From positions 1,741,501 through 1,805,500 of the forward strand of contig VICG01000006.1 of NCBI GenBank assembly GCA_008692225.1: a DNA stretch of 64,000 nt, read 5' to 3'. The stretch is from Monilinia fructicola. Taxonomy: Eukaryota; Ascomycota; Leotiomycetes; Helotiales; Sclerotiniaceae. This document shows positions 1-13,600 of this stretch, piece after piece. Positions within the stretch are counted from its first letter, which is position 1. Each line of letters starts with the position of its first letter. The position numbers and the translations under genes are program-made. Below the pieces are notes generated by a model, which did not search any database, was not told the DNA's origin, and saw only the letters and a program-made list of their open reading frames with translations.

Positions 1-1226
1 ATAATCTTTCTTTAAAGAAAAAATATTCGAATTCTATTTCCTTTTCTACAATATTCGAAACTAATGTCATTATCTTTTTGTTTACATTTTATATTATTAT
101 AAAATAATATATATTAATATTTTTATAATTGATTTATTTAATTATTTCTGATTTGATAAAATTTACAATAGTTTTTAAATCTACTATTATTTAAAATATT
201 ATTTTATTTCTATTTTTCCTTATAAAAATAATTTCTATAATTAGGAATGCTTGATAAATATCTATAATTTAAAGGTAGTTATATATATTTTCGATTATTA
301 ACAGATTGTAATATAATATTTTATTTTTATATAATTCTAATAATAATAATTTTTATAATATATTTTTTGATAATATTAATATAATAATTTATTGTATCTT
401 TATTGGTTTTAATATATTTATTATATAGTATATTTCTTCTTTTTCCGATATTGATTTAATTATAAATAATTTATTTGAATTTATTATCTAAAAACTATTA
501 TAATCCCTTTTTCCGTTTTAATTTAATTAATTGAGAATTCGTCCCTTTATATCCTATAGCTTTTAAATCTAAAAAAGCTTTTCGTTTTTTGGTTTTTTAA
601 GGTAATCTTTAATATAATAGTTTTTTCTTTTTATAATAAAAATATATGTTTTTGTTATAGACTTTTTTACAGTGTTCTATTAATATATTTGGAAAAAAAG
701 AATTTTTTTCTTTTTTCTAATAATATTATATTCTATAATATATTTAATTTCAAAATATCTACCATAAATATATTGCAGATTTTAAATCTAATTGATTTTA
801 GAAAGAGTTTCTTTTTTATATACAAATGAAATTTTTAGTATTTTATACTACTATCTTTAATCCTTTAAATATTGTTAATAATAGTCTGTTATAATTAATA
901 TATATTCTAATTAAAATGTTTTGTAATAATTTCAGTTTATAATTTATTATAATTAATTGGTTTTTATACAATCAAGATATATCTTACAATATTAATTTAA
1001 AATAATTAGTGAAATCTTGGATTAATTGCTTATCCCTTATTTTCATATTTTATATCTTAAAATCTGCTTTTATGCTAGTATTCACTGATCTGTATTATTC
1101 AAAAAGTTATTGTTTCAATAACTGCCAATCTTAGAACTTTAAATTATCAACGCTATTTATACTTAATTTAACTAGTTAAATTCTGCGTTTTACTAATCCT
1201 ATAATGTAGTTCTATACTAAAGTAAC

Positions 1227-1421
1227 TTATTCTGCTCTATTATATATGTTTTCCAAAACTATATAATCTTTCAATTTTATAATCCAAAAGCGTATATCTG
1301 ATTTTCCTTTATTAAAGGTTAATAATGCTTTAAATTTAAATTTTTTTTTTATATTAATAATACCATTAATTATATAAATAAGGTTTACGTTTAGATCTAC
1401 TATCAATTTGCGAATTTCCAT
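1227..1421 (-). pseudogene. Gag fragment of LTR element
   Basis: A 64-codon open stretch with a motif of the form F-K-A-L-L-T-F-N-K-G-K-S-D...W-I-I-K-L-K-D-Y-I. It resembles the Gag segment of fungal Ty3/gypsy elements in which a PxFxGxRxKLxxFLxQLxxYI-like block opens the capsid region. Further downstream on the same strand an L-L-T-I-F-K-G-L-K string resembles the capsid LIxQFRRGLK block. The homologous part of copy 2 is even more decayed. Not functional. Confidence 0.4.
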
Positions 1422-2400
1422 TGGTAGTTGTTATATTGATCTGATATTTATTGATCTAGTATAGTATTGTAAGGTAATTTTTTAATCTTCTGGAAGATTA
1501 GCTACAATCTTATACGGATTTAGCTAAAAGTTTTTTAATTATAAAAAATCTTTTTTCTTTTTCATAGTTTTTTTCTTTAAATGCTTTTATTTTGCGTTTT
1601 TATTGGATTATAATAATTTGGGATTTTAATAATATGTTTATATTCAATAATAGATATTGAATTTAATGTTAATTATACTTAGAATTATATTTACTAAATT
1701 CGGCTTTTATTTCTTTATTAACCTTATTTTGCTTTTTAATAAGGTTATATATATTTAAAATAGGGTTAATTAAATATCTATCCTTTTTGTTGAAGGCTTT
1801 TGAATATGGAAAAGTTTCGAAAAATAACCTAAATAGTATTATAATGTAATCTTAATCTTAACAAAATAAAAAAAAGGATCGAAACAATAAAAAGTTTAAC
1901 AATAATAATGGTTATACTTTTGTTTTAAATAAATACTTTCTTCTAGATTTTGAAAAGTTTAAAATAAAAGATTTTAAATTATTATTATTAGGTATTATTT
2001 TTTTGCCTTTGCTTTTTTGTTTGTTTTTATTATTAAATATAATTTTTTTTTTATTATTATTCAATTATAATTCTTTGAATTGGTTTTGGTTTATATTTGG
2101 GTTTATATTTGGGTTTATAATAACGATTTGGTTATTGTATTGGGTTTAGCTTTGTAAATTTAGCATATTATTTTCTGGGATATATTATTTGCATTGGAAT
2201 AGAGTGAATTATTTAATTCGATTATAGTTCTATAATTGATATTATGATTTCATAAATTTAAAGTGTCTTTAAAGTATCTTTAAATTAATCTAAAAGTTTT
2301 CGGGGTTTTATTTGAATAAAAGAATTCTTTTAATAGAATTAGTTTAATAATGTTTAGGTTTAGTTAACGAAACTCTTCAATTTTAAAAAATAAATAACTT

Positions 2401-2544
2401 TGTAACGAAGTATAAAAAAAACAAAGAGATTAACTAAAATAATGTAATTATTTATAAAGAAAAAAAGAAAGGATTGAAGATCCTTTTTATTTAAGTATTA
2501 GCTTGAATGGTTATATGACCCTTGTCTAGGGTTGCTTCCTGACA
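2401..2544 (-). repeat. LTR-like terminal repeat, shared by copies 1 and 2
   Basis: On the minus strand this 144-bp segment begins TGTCAGGAAGC and ends CTTCGTTACA. The 5' edge is supported because homology with 5404 stops exactly there. The 3' edge is a guess from the TG...CA rule. Confidence 0.45.
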
Positions 2545-5260
2545 CTAAATATTTTAATAAACTTTTTGTATTTACTTGGGATTCGTTATAGTACTACTAT
2601 AATCAAACCTAAGTTCAATTTCTTTATCAATATTAAAAATATTATTATTAATAACAAAAACTTTTTTACTCCCTTTTTCATTCTTGTTTCTACATTATAA
2701 TATAATACTAATGATTCGAAAAAGTCCCATACTTCTTTGGATATTCTTATTTCATTTTGTTCTAGTTTTTCTATTCTCTAATCTATTTTTAGATTAAATT
2801 GTTTTAAGAATAATAATTTAAAAATAATATTAATTATTTATAAAAGTATTTTACAGAAGATTACTAATAATCTTTCTTTAAAAAAAAGATATTCGAATTT
2901 TATTTCTCTTCCCACAATATTTAAAGTTAATACTATTATCTTCTTATTTATATTTTATATTATAAAACAATATATATTGATATTTTTGTAATTAATTTGT
3001 TTAATTATTTTTAGTTTAATAAAGTTTATAATAGTTTCTAAATCTATTATTATTTAAAACATTGTTTTATTTCTATTTTTCCCTATAAAAATAATTTTTA
3101 TAATTAAGAATACTTAGTAAATATCTATAATTTAAAGATAATTATATATATCTTTAATTATTAGCAAATTATAATATAGTATTTTATTCTTGTATAATCC
3201 TAATAATAATAGTTTTTATAATATATTTTTTAATAATGTTAATATAATAACTTATTATATTTTTATTAATTCTAATATATTCGTTATATAGTATATTTCT
3301 TCTTTTTTCAATGTTAACCTAATCATAAATAATTTATTCAAGCTTATTACTTAAAAACTATTATAATCCCTTTTCTATTTTAATTTAGTTAATCAAAAGT
3401 CTACTCTTTTATATTCTATAACTTTTAGATTTGAAAAAGCTTTTCGTTTTTTGGTTTTTCAAGGTAATCTTTAACATAATAGTTTTTTTTTTTTATAATA
3501 GAAACATATACCTTCGCTATAAGCTTTTTTGCAATATTCCATTAACACATTTAGAAAAAAGGATTTTTTTTCTTTTTTCTAATAATATTGTATTTTATAA
3601 TACATCTAATTTCAAGGTGTTTACTATGGATATATTGCGGGTTTCAAATCTAATTGATTTTGAAAAGAGTTTCTTTTACATACAAATAAAATTTTTAATA
3701 TTCTATATTATTATTTTCAATCCTTTAAATGTTATTAGTAATAATCTATTATAATTAATATATATTCTAACTAGAATATTTTATAATAATTTTAGCTTGT
3801 AATTTGCTACAATTGATTGGTTTTTATACAATTAGGATACATTTTACAATATCGATTTAAAATAGTTAATAAAATTTTAAATTAATTATTTATTCTTTAT
3901 TTTTATATTTTATATTTTAAAATCTATTTTTATACTAATATTTACTAATTCATATTATTTAAAAAGCTATTATTTTAATAATTATTAATCTTAAAACTTT
4001 AAATTATTAATACCATTTATGCTTAATCTAGCTAATTAAATTCTATACTTTGTTGATTCTATAATATAATTCTATACTAAAACAGTTTATTTTACTCTGT
4101 TATATATGTTTTTTAAGATTATATAGTTTTTTAATTCTATAATCTAAAAGTGTATATTCAATTTTCCTTTATTAAAGGTTAATAATATTTTAAGCTTAAA
4201 TCTTTTTTTTATATTAATATTATTAGTTATATAAATAAGATCTATATTTAGGTTTACTATTAATCTGCGAATTCCCGTTGGTAATTATTGTATTAACCTA
4301 ATATTTATTGATCCGATATAGTATTATAAGATAATTTTTAATCTTTTAGAAGATTAACTATAATCTTATATAAATTTAATTAAAAATCTTTCAATTATAG
4401 AAAATCTTTTTTTTCTTTTACAATCCTTTTCTTTAAATGCTTTTATTTTGCATTTTTGTTAGATTATAATAACTTAAGATTTTAATAATATATTTATATC
4501 CAATAATAAATGTTAAACTTAATATTGATTATAATTAAAATTGTATCTATTAAATTCAATTTTTATTCCTTCATTAATCTTATTTTGCTTTTTTAATAAA
4601 ATTATATACATTTAAAATAAAATTAATTAGATATTTATTTATCCTTTTTATTGAAAGTTTTTGAGTATAAGAAAATTCCGAAAAATAATTTAAATAGTAT
4701 TGTAATATAACCTTAATCTTAACAAAATAAAAAGAAAAATTGAGATAATAAGAAATTTAACAATAATAATAATTATACTTTTATTTTAAATAAATATTTT
4801 CCTTTAGATTTTAAAAGGTTTAAAGTAAAAGATTTTAAATTATTATTATTAAACATTACTTTTTTGCCTTTATTCTTTTATTTATTTTCGTTATTGGGTA
4901 TAGTTCCTTTTTCGCTATTATTTGATTATAATTCTTTAAATTAGTTTTGGTTTATATTCGGGTTTATATTCAGATTTATAATAACAATTTGATTATTATA
5001 TTAGGTTTAGCTTTATAAATTTAATATATTGTTTTTTGAGGTATATTGTTTATATTAAAATAAAGTAGATTATTTGATTTAATTGTAATTCTATAGTTAA
5101 CGTTATAATTTCACAATTTGAAGTATTTCTGGAGTATCTTTAAATTAATTTGAAAGTCTTCAAGGTTTTATTTAAATAAAGAAGTTTTTTTGATAAAATC
5201 AACTTGATAATGTTCGGGTTCAATTAACAAAACTCTTTAATTTTGAAAAATAAATAACTT

Positions 5261-5404
5261 TATAATAAAATATAAAAAAACAAAAAGGTTAATTAAAATA
5301 ATGTAATTATTTATAAAAAGAAAAGGAAAGAATTAAAGATCCTTTTCATTTAAATACTAGCTCAAATGGTCATATAATCCTTGTTTAGGGTAGCTTCCTG
5401 ATAT
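5261..5404 (-). repeat. LTR-like terminal repeat, outer copy
   Basis: This 144-bp segment aligns end to end with 2401-2544 and has more C-to-T/G-to-A changes (TGACA has become TGATA, and the TGTAAC core has become TATAAT on the plus strand). Confidence 0.45.
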
Positions 5405-6418
5405 ATTATAAAATAATAAAACTTTTAATAATATATATATAAATTATAGAAAATAAACTCTTTTTTAAAAGGAAATATTTTTATAACGTTTTTATAAAAA
5501 TGATTTTAAAAACTATTTTAAAAACTATATTATTTATTATATTTTTAAAATTATAAATATCTCTTATTTTATAATATTTTATTAATAATATATTGAAAAA
5601 TATTTATAATTTTTTAAAAAAAATCTATCTTTTAAATTTATTCTTTAAATTAAATTATTTATTATTAATAAATAATTTTAGTCTTAAAAAAATAAAACGT
5701 TTTATATATAATAATAAACTTTACAACTAATAGAAATATAAGAAGATTTAATATTCTATTTTCTCAATAGTTTAATAAATATAAATCAATTAATAAAATA
5801 TATTTATAAAAAGTTTACTATTATAAATTTTATTAAAAAATATAAATTATTTTTAATAATACTTTTTAATAATTATATTAATAAAAAGAAAGTTTATTAT
5901 ATAATTATTATTATTATAAAAGTATATATTAAGAGTTATAGTTATAGCTTATTATACACCTTACGTTTTTTATATTAAAAACCTCTATTTTCTTAATCTT
6001 TAATATCTTTAATAAATTATTTAATAATATAAATTCTTTTATAATTTTTAAATAAATATATAAAAAATTATTAGAAATTTTATAAAAATAAGCTTATTTT
6101 TTTATAATTTTTTTTAAGAAATATTAATTCTATAAAATTAAATAATATAAAATTCTTAAAAAAATCGCTTATTTTATATAGGAAAAGCGTTATATAGAAG
6201 ATTTTTTAAAAAAGTATAACTTTTTAAATAAAATAAATAAAAATAAACGGTTTTATATTTTATATTTTACTAATCTTAAAATATAATTAATAAAAATTTT
6301 AAAAAAATATATAAATAATTATAGAAGTTATTAAAGATTTTTAGCATTTATTAATAATTATATATAAAAGTTCTGATTAAAATTTAAAAAATATATATTC
6401 ATTTTTTATAGAGTGATT
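5405..6418. other. AT-rich decayed DNA, no gene recognised
   Basis: Very AT-rich sequence between the tandem LTR copies and the boundary motif. Plus-strand frames around 6190-6400 give lysine/asparagine/tyrosine-rich strings that could be a RIP-destroyed transposase, but I cannot identify a family. No RNA gene or intact frame seen. Confidence 0.5.
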
Positions 6419-6501
6419 AACATATTAAAATGGCTGTTTTTTAGTGTGAAATGCTGGCTAAATAAGGGGGGGGGTTGGCGAGAAGTAGGGTAGGCGACTT
6501 A
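6419..6501 (+). repeat. AT-block boundary motif, copy A
   Basis: About 85 bp aligning with 26181-26264 in the same orientation and with the reverse complement of 15803-15880. The shared core reads ATGGC-GTTTT, AAATGCT, a run of G, GAGAAGTAG, then GGCGACTTA. It sits at the switch from AT-rich to balanced DNA, with the GGCGACTTA end facing the balanced side. It could be the terminal inverted repeat of a decayed DNA transposon. Confidence 0.6.
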
Positions 6502-6854
6502 TCTATCTACCTATCTATGCTAACACGGAGGAAAGCCGATGAGAGGTTTGGGGATGGGGGATTATGGGCGCTTGCTTGTTTGGTGTTGGGACGTTTGATG
6601 TTGATGATTTTCTTTTTCACGTCTCTTGCATGATGGCTCACGTGCATGGGGGCAGGTGAGAGGCCTCACTGGAAAATGATGTGGAGGTGATGATTGGTGG
6701 TGGTGGTATTTTTACCTGGCCATTTGGATGAAGGGAGGGGTTTGGCGTGCCGTTGCCGTTGCCGTTTCCGTTTCCGTTTCCCTTCCCCCGGGTATCGAGA
6801 ACGAAAAGTGAGTCAGAGCAGAGTGTTGTTGGAGTATGGACCTGGTAGTAGGTA

Positions 6855-6938
6855 GCCAGTCGGAGGGAGCCAGTCGGAGGGAGCCAGTCGGAGGGAGCCA
6901 GTCGGAGGGAGCCAGTTGGAGGGAGCCAGTTGGAGGGA
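6855..6938. repeat. 14-bp minisatellite, about six copies
   Basis: Tandem unit AGCCAGTCGGAGGG, repeated about six times; the last copies carry a C-to-T change (CAGTTGGAGGG). Confidence 0.85.
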
Positions 6939-8527
6939 GTAAGTGATCAATGATCCTGATCGTGATCTTGATGGTGATGTAAGAGACGGGAGGATCACTG
7001 GGCGGAATATGACGTGGATGTTGTTGATATTGGGAATGTTGCATCTTGTAGGGTGCATGTTGTAGTTTGCATGTTGGATGTTGCATGTGTCATTTACTAG
7101 GTAGGTAGGTAGGTACACCAGTGGTATGGCTGACCGAGATTCGATATAATACCGCGAGTACGAGTAGTCCAATAACAACATCAATGTCGCCTGTCGTATC
7201 CTCATCATTCCCAACTGCAATGTTTTTCTACCTGCCTGTACCTACTTGCTATAGGAGATCTCCGAAATACCGTACCGTATTTCATTCGGTTGGTCGGTCG
7301 ATGGGAAAGGCTTCGTACGCTTCGTACTAGCTGAGTGAGGTGAGGTTGACCGACCCAGCAAGTTAGTACTTTGTACCTCTGAGAGTACAGTATAATTATT
7401 GATGATATACATAAAGGGCCGAGAAAAGAAGGCTGATGAGGGGACTGGGCGTTATTTTGATGTCTCTTCCCCTTGGTACGCTGGGAACGCCGGTAAGACG
7501 GTAAGACGGTAAGTAAGTACGATTATAAAATGGTAAGATGGTAATAAGTTTGGCGGCTGGAACATGCAACTTCGCAGCTTCAACCCTTTTAATCCTCTGT
7601 TCGTACTGTAATTATGACCGACCACCTGGGTATATTCATGTATTCTCGATTTCTCAATTTTTCAATTTCTCAATTTCTCAATTTCTCATGTATCTTATGT
7701 ATCCAATGTGTCATCCTGTAACCCATCTCGGAACCATTGTATAATGTAATGCATCTGACTGGTCGTCCTCCATCGGCCACTGACCATTTGGGGAAAGCAC
7801 GCTCCATCGCAGCCGAAAGTATTAGTAAAGAATTCGATTTTTCACGTTGATGCTGATGTTCTTCTTCGGGGAAACTCTCCACATCATCCAGGACCGACCA
7901 ATTTTCTTCCCACCATCACTTTCTGCCGTTTCAATCAACAGTAAAAGTACTGTAGCACAGTAAGGTTACGGTCCCCCGTACTCCATATATCTCAACCTTA
8001 GGTCGGCCCGTCGTTAACTCCGAAGACGACCTTTCTCTTTTCTGACTGGACCCTTCAGGAACGAGATGAGGAGGAGAAAAGGGAAGGGCGGACGGACGGA
8101 TGAACGAACGAAACGAACGAACTTACTTGTGCCATACGTACGGAGAACAGCGAACGGTACAAGTATCTTCCTCGTCCTCTATTCACTTCACCCAAGTCAG
8201 CATTTCTGGACGCCGTCTTTTCTTCTCCGGCCTTCCCTGCTCTTCGTCATGGACTTGTTAGCAACGAGCAAAAGCTATTGGACTTGTGTTATTCCTTAGG
8301 GGAAAACGCGAGTAATCTCCTGGACGTCTGATGGATGGATGGGTGATGTGGAAGGACTGGAGAGGAGTGAAGTATGGGAGTGGAGCATTCCATGTGTACA
8401 GGACAGTGTGCACTACTGTACAGTACAGTACTTAGTCTGCATGAAATATTTCTTTGTATTGCCAGGAGAGTAGCCTGCCTGTAGTTTGGATTGAAAACTA
8501 CCCATATCGATCCAGAGAGGATTGGTG

Positions 8528-8558
8528 GATTGATTGATTGATTGATTGATTGATTGAC
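8528..8558. repeat. TGAT tetranucleotide repeat
   Basis: About seven tandem units of GATT/TGAT, ending in GACTGG. Confidence 0.85.
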
Positions 8559-8833
8559 TGGTGGAGAGGAAAGTCTAAGAGATCATGAGATATCACTTGC
8601 ATCAAAGCTTATTAGTTACAGTACAGTACTGTACCAAATAGAATGCAAGATTGCGTACTAAGAATACCTGTCTAGTGTATTGATTGTACTTGGACGGTGC
8701 AGGCAGGACCTAGCAGGAGTAGTATAGTACAGTACAAGGCGATGAACTAGATGAAGATGAGAAAGTTTAAAGAGAATCGTTAATTCTTGTTTTAGAGTAA
8801 TGATATAATAAAAGGATATTTCCTCTATAAGGA

Positions 8834-8881
8834 TAAATAGAATAAATAGAATAAATAGAATAAATAGAATAAATAGAATAG
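8834..8881. repeat. 10-bp AT-rich minisatellite
   Basis: Tandem AAATAGAATA units, about five copies, at the edge of a short AT-rich patch (about 8.77-9.6 kb) that also holds TA dinucleotide runs near 9136-9157 and 9410-9435. Confidence 0.8.
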
Positions 8882-9406
8882 AGTAAATAAAATAAAGATA
8901 AAAAGAATTATTATAAAAATACTAGAGCTATTCTTCTTAATAGAAAGAAAGATTAAGAAGATAATGAATTAATTAAGAATAATTATTTATTAAACTTATA
9001 ATTAAGTTTTATTTATTTTTACTATTTAATAAAATAAGAAAAAATATATAAATTATTAAAAGTAAGATATTATATTATTATATTTAGAAGGAGAAGAGTT
9101 TTTATTATTTTAATCTTATTATATATATTTATTATATATATATATATATATATATATCCAAATATATTCAAAGTATTCGTAGATAACCTTTAATTATTTA
9201 GAGTATTAAAGTTAGACTATTTAAACTACCCGAGCTTGACCGCTCCTTTCAAAGGAAAGTATATCTATCTATTCATGAATGACTACTTGATACTACAAGT
9301 AGAATAGATAGAAATAATAAACACTACCTAGTACTTGTTTCTTAATATCAGCTTCAAATAATTATCAATGGCTATATAGGAATAGGAATAGAAGTAGAAG
9401 TAGATA

Positions 9407-9444
<38 letters not shown>

Positions 9445-9760
9445 ATATGTATTTATATTTATATTTATATTGATTTAAAACTCAATTAACCAACTTACTT
9501 TGCTACTCAAGTACAAGTAGTTACCTAGGTATATACATACTATTTATCTACTAGAGAATGAAGTGAGTTTTAGCTCGATCTAAACTACCACCTACTTTCT
9601 ATAATTACTAAAAAGAGTTGTCTCCCCGGAATTCAAAGGCCGAGAATCACCCCATACAAGTCAAAAACGTCTTTCAAAAGGAACTTGGAAAGTCCAGCTT
9701 TACCTACAGGAGTCGTAGTTTATCTTCTAGTCTCTTTGGGCAGTTCTAATCAACTTCAAG

Positions 9761-9830
9761 TCTTGACTCTTGACTCTCGACTCTTGATTCTCGACTCTTG
9801 ACTCTTAACTCTTGACTCTTGACTCTCAAC
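9761..9830. repeat. TCTTGACTC-type short tandem repeat
   Basis: About seven imperfect 9-10-nt units (TCTTGACTC, CTCGACTC, TTGATTC variants) in a row. Confidence 0.8.
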
Positions 9831-10647
9831 TTATACGGACAGACAGACATCCATCCCATACACATACATGGATGCATGGAGACATACGAGGTACATACGG
9901 AGTACATACATATTTACATATCTTCTCCAGTTCTATATCTTCATCTTTCAAAAAGAACTTGGAAACCTTAACAACCCGACATCACCACAAGAATTCAAAA
10001 TAAGATACCATAAAATAAAATAAGAATATCCAATTGTCTATTTATTATACCTATCTATATACTACCTACCTAGTACCAACATACTCAATTATACTCCAAA
10101 TTCATCTTCATCTTCATCTTTGTCTTCATCATCATCATCTTCTTCTTCTTCTCCCTCCAAATCCTTCCTCCTCTTCTTCTTCTTCTTCATGTTGAAGAGT
10201 AATCACAAAATTATTGATTAATTTTAAAAGCTTCTTTCGGTGAATTTCAACATTAATCATCAAGAATCAAATACAGTCAATCCATTGGATCAATTCCATC
10301 CATCCATCCATCCATCCATTCATTCATTCCATTAAAGTTACATCATCATCAATATCTCTCTTCCTCCTTGTACTTCAACCACCACCACCCAAATCTCTTC
10401 TCCTCTCCTCGCCCGATCTTTCCTTCACTGACTCGGCTTAACATTTCAATTTTATCCCGTCAACCAATTCGCGTCACCTTGACAAAATCATACAAAGTCA
10501 TCCTTTTTCCGTCGCGACAATGGCCATTCCGAAGCAACAGTATCGTCATGCCTTCTTCTGCTAAAGTTCTCTTTCAACTTAAAAGTCGACAGTTCCCCCA
10601 AACATACACACTTTTAATCATTTACAATTCCCTTTCCTTTCGACAAC

Positions 10648-13600
10648 ATGTCTTTACTAGGGAAATTATTCTCTGCCACCTCATCCGCTGCACAGTCAAA
10701 TTCACGCTCTTCCAACCCTCTGGATTCAAACTTGGAGGATCATTTCACCTACAATCTACTCTTCCCAGATGCTGAAGCTTTGTGTCACAGGGATCAACTC
10801 TTTCCCTTCTCATCGGGAACCGTCCTTTCTCCTGCAAACGCGAATACCTTTGATCTCAATGGAGAAATCGATTTGGAAATGCGCGATGTTCGAGTAATTA
10901 TCATGCAAGAAGCGACGTCAGCTTCGGGAACTCCTTACGTATTATACGATAGTCATACACCTCCGCCGACTTCTCCCTTTCCCGACAGACAAAATTCAAG
11001 TAGTTCTGCATTCCCTACACGCTCCGAAAACCGGAGGTCGATCTCGACGCCACGAAAGACATCAGTAGGACAAAATTCAAGACCTGTGGTGATACAACAG
11101 GAGAGCACAACCCCTCGAGCTTTGGGGGGCGCATTTGATCGAAGGTCAACCCATAAACCACAATTAAGTTATACAGAAACCGAAGGTCAACGTTCCGCGA
11201 GGGAGTACAAGGAGGAGGTGACCACTATCTCGAATTGCATATTTGGAAACTCGGAGGTTTTGGCATACAAAGGGACGGGTACCAAGGTACATATACTGCC
11301 CTCAGAGTCGAGATCCTTTGTAGGACCTAGCTCTTATGCGGCGGATGGATCTTTGGGGAGATCAAGTATGCGAAGTAGTAAGCTGGTACAATCTTTCACC
11401 TTGGAAAATGTCGCAGGTCCTACTCCAGCTGGTCTTACCGTGGCCCCCCTTCAACACGAGGGCAAGATAGGAAGAAGGTTATGATTACGCGCATGTTTCC
11501 AGTACCCCTCCCCAACGACGAAGCCGATGTGCAAACGCCCATGGCAGGAGGAGACAAGGATGGATATCCGTTTCCGAAAGTTAGTGATCATGGCACTCCA
11601 GAGAAGAAGCCCCAGCCGCAACAAAAGCGAACTCCCATGTATGCAGTCGGATTGATCATCAGTTTACCCGCATCGCCACCACGCGCGCCTTCAGCGTCTA
11701 CATCTCGATCAAGCTTCCGGGCATCAAGTTCATACAATGAACAAGACTCCTTTCCCTCATCTTTCAGTTCTACGAAACGTGCGGGCTGGACTATGCTTGG
11801 CTCTGGTTTTGGCATCGAGTCCTTGGAATCCTCGATTTACAGTGACGTGGATGACCGAATTGACATGATCACTCAACATTGGGACATCATAACGCGAACG
11901 CTTACTCATTTGCAAGCAGTCGCGACTGACTCCTTGGTATGCCTTCTTCGACAAGCGGATATTAGCTCGCCGGGACCTCGGCGCGAATCACACACACCGG
12001 GCCCCTTCAGCAAGTATCTCGATCGCCGGAAGAAGAGTAATGGAAGACTCGAAGCCATTCAAAGTACCCAAGACGAATGCCAAGTTTGTGCAGCTGGGTC
12101 AAAATTGTCTGGTGCAGATTCAAAAAATACACAAAGAAGTGGATGCTTCACGTCAAAGGATTGTTAGCGGTATCAAAGGTCTCCAGGTGATTACTGGTCA
12201 AGGCCGATGGGGCATTTGGCGTGAAGAGGCAAGATTGGCCGAAAGATGGGCGGGGGGAAAGGATAAGGGTTTCTTCTTCTTCAACCTTTTAACCGGATTT
12301 TTGGGTAACCACACTGAATGGTTGCAAGCCTTGGGACCTGACTGGTATCGTCGGAGGCATTACCAACATCAGAGATCTCACAAAGATGATGAGATATCGG
12401 TCCCAGCACGGACGATCATTGTTTCGAACGACAAGATGGCAGCTAGACGACTGATCTTTCTGCTTTCGGCTTTCCTACCTGCCAGTCATCAAATCACATC
12501 TCGGGCTCATCGACCCAGTACATCGGTGTCTTTGGGTGCATTATCGCAATCTCCCCCAACATACATCATACCCTTGAGGGAAGAATCTCTACGTCGCAAA
12601 ATCAACAAACGTTCTAGTGCCTCACGGGCCCCTCACTCACGAGCCATGAGCTTTCCTGCTCAATCCGCACAATCCGCACAACCTCCTAAACCCCAGTCAG
12701 AAACCCCTAGTGGCCTTGGAATTACCGGCCATGATGTCCAACGTGATCGTGCGTCATCTGATGTTTCTCAAATCAAGACCGCCAATTTGCCAATCCCTGG
12801 AAGTGATGGAGGGACTAGGAAAAGCAGCACTGCCACCACTCGGACAGCTACACCCATTACGACAGTTCCCCATTTTTCCACTCGAGCTCCAGGCCGGGGC
12901 ACTGGTCCCATACCTAGACCAGGAAGCAGTGGGAGCCTCGCTGCTGATGATTTACTCCGATCTTTGAAGAGAGGCGATAGCTCAGGTCAATATAGCAACG
13001 TGAGCACTGATTCTCAAGGTCAGACTTCACGATGGGGCAGCATGATTAGTGGCTTTTGGAGTTCGAAAAGAAGACCATCTACATCTACGACCAACACGTC
13101 AGCGACGTCTATGGAAGGCGTTGAAATCAACGATCCTTATTACAGAGATATCACTTCACAGCCTCGTGGTAAATTATCAAATATGGATGAGGAGGCACCC
13201 CAGCAGGTTTCCTTGACCAAGCCAATAGCTCAACAGGAACGCGCATTACGGAAATCGGAATCCGGCAGTACTGAGACCGCTAGAGCAATCAAGCAAACTT
13301 TAGAACAAGAGGTCGATGAAATCACGGAGCAAATGATTCAAATATCAGAGCGCATACCAGATCCATCGGGAGCGTACGAGTCACCAGTCAAGACCACAAT
13401 CGCTGACGATGGCGCCATTGAGATTGACGTTCCCCTTCCTGATTATTTGGCTTTCGAGACGGCTGTGAGTTCGCCATCCAGCAGTGGTTTTCTGTCCACC
13501 CAGGCTTAGGTAATGGACTTGAAGGGTTTGAACATTACTCTCGCGCTGGTCCTGATTCAGATACTACGATTAATGTTGGTGGTTACCTATCACGTTATCA

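Larger units (their letters stand above)
1..2544 (-). mobile_element. Gag/protease LTR element, copy 1 (truncated by window edge, RIP-degraded)
   Basis: This stretch is a diverged direct copy of about 2867-5404: position 1 aligns with 2867, and the segment ending at 2544 aligns with the one ending at 5404. Similarity stops at both of those right ends, and on the minus strand the copy begins with TG there (TGTCAGGAAGC). Differences are mostly C/T and G/A, as RIP gives. On the minus strand a fragment at 1421-1227 resembles retroviral Gag, and a retropepsin-like fragment (VDLKTIVNFI, where an intact enzyme has VDSGAT..FI) lies near 184-155. No reverse transcriptase is seen before the window edge. 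Orientation and family (Ty3/gypsy-like) are inferred from these weak fragments. Confidence 0.55.
2401..5404 (-). mobile_element. Gag/protease-only LTR element, copy 2 (RIP-degraded, probably non-autonomous)
   Basis: This is the second tandem copy. Read on the minus strand it starts with an LTR-like segment at 5404-5261, continues through an internal region of about 2.7 kb, and ends in the LTR-like segment 2544-2401, which is also the first segment of copy 1. The internal region aligns with the Gag and protease remnants of copy 1 and shows no polymerase block. If the boundaries are right it resembles a terminal-repeat element encoding only Gag (TR-GAG type), duplicated in tandem through LTR recombination. 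The inner LTR edges are guessed from TG...CA termini, because the whole copies are homologous. All frames are broken by RIP-type stops. Confidence 0.5.
6502..10647. other. Gene-poor region with simple repeats; 5' leader of the next gene at its end
   Basis: Balanced base composition to about 8.75 kb, then an AT-rich patch to about 9.6 kb. The short open frames are low-complexity (PSDWLPPTGS-like repeats, Ser/Pro/His-rich) and show no family signal or intron-exon pattern, so I call no gene. The last few hundred bases (about 10.1-10.65 kb) are rich in TC and CATC, as in fungal 5' untranslated leaders, and probably belong to the downstream gene. Confidence 0.5.

Noticed and set aside
6712..7220. 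Overlapping Ser/Pro-rich frames with PSDWLPPTG repeats
   Set aside because: Translation of the 14-bp minisatellite in two frames.
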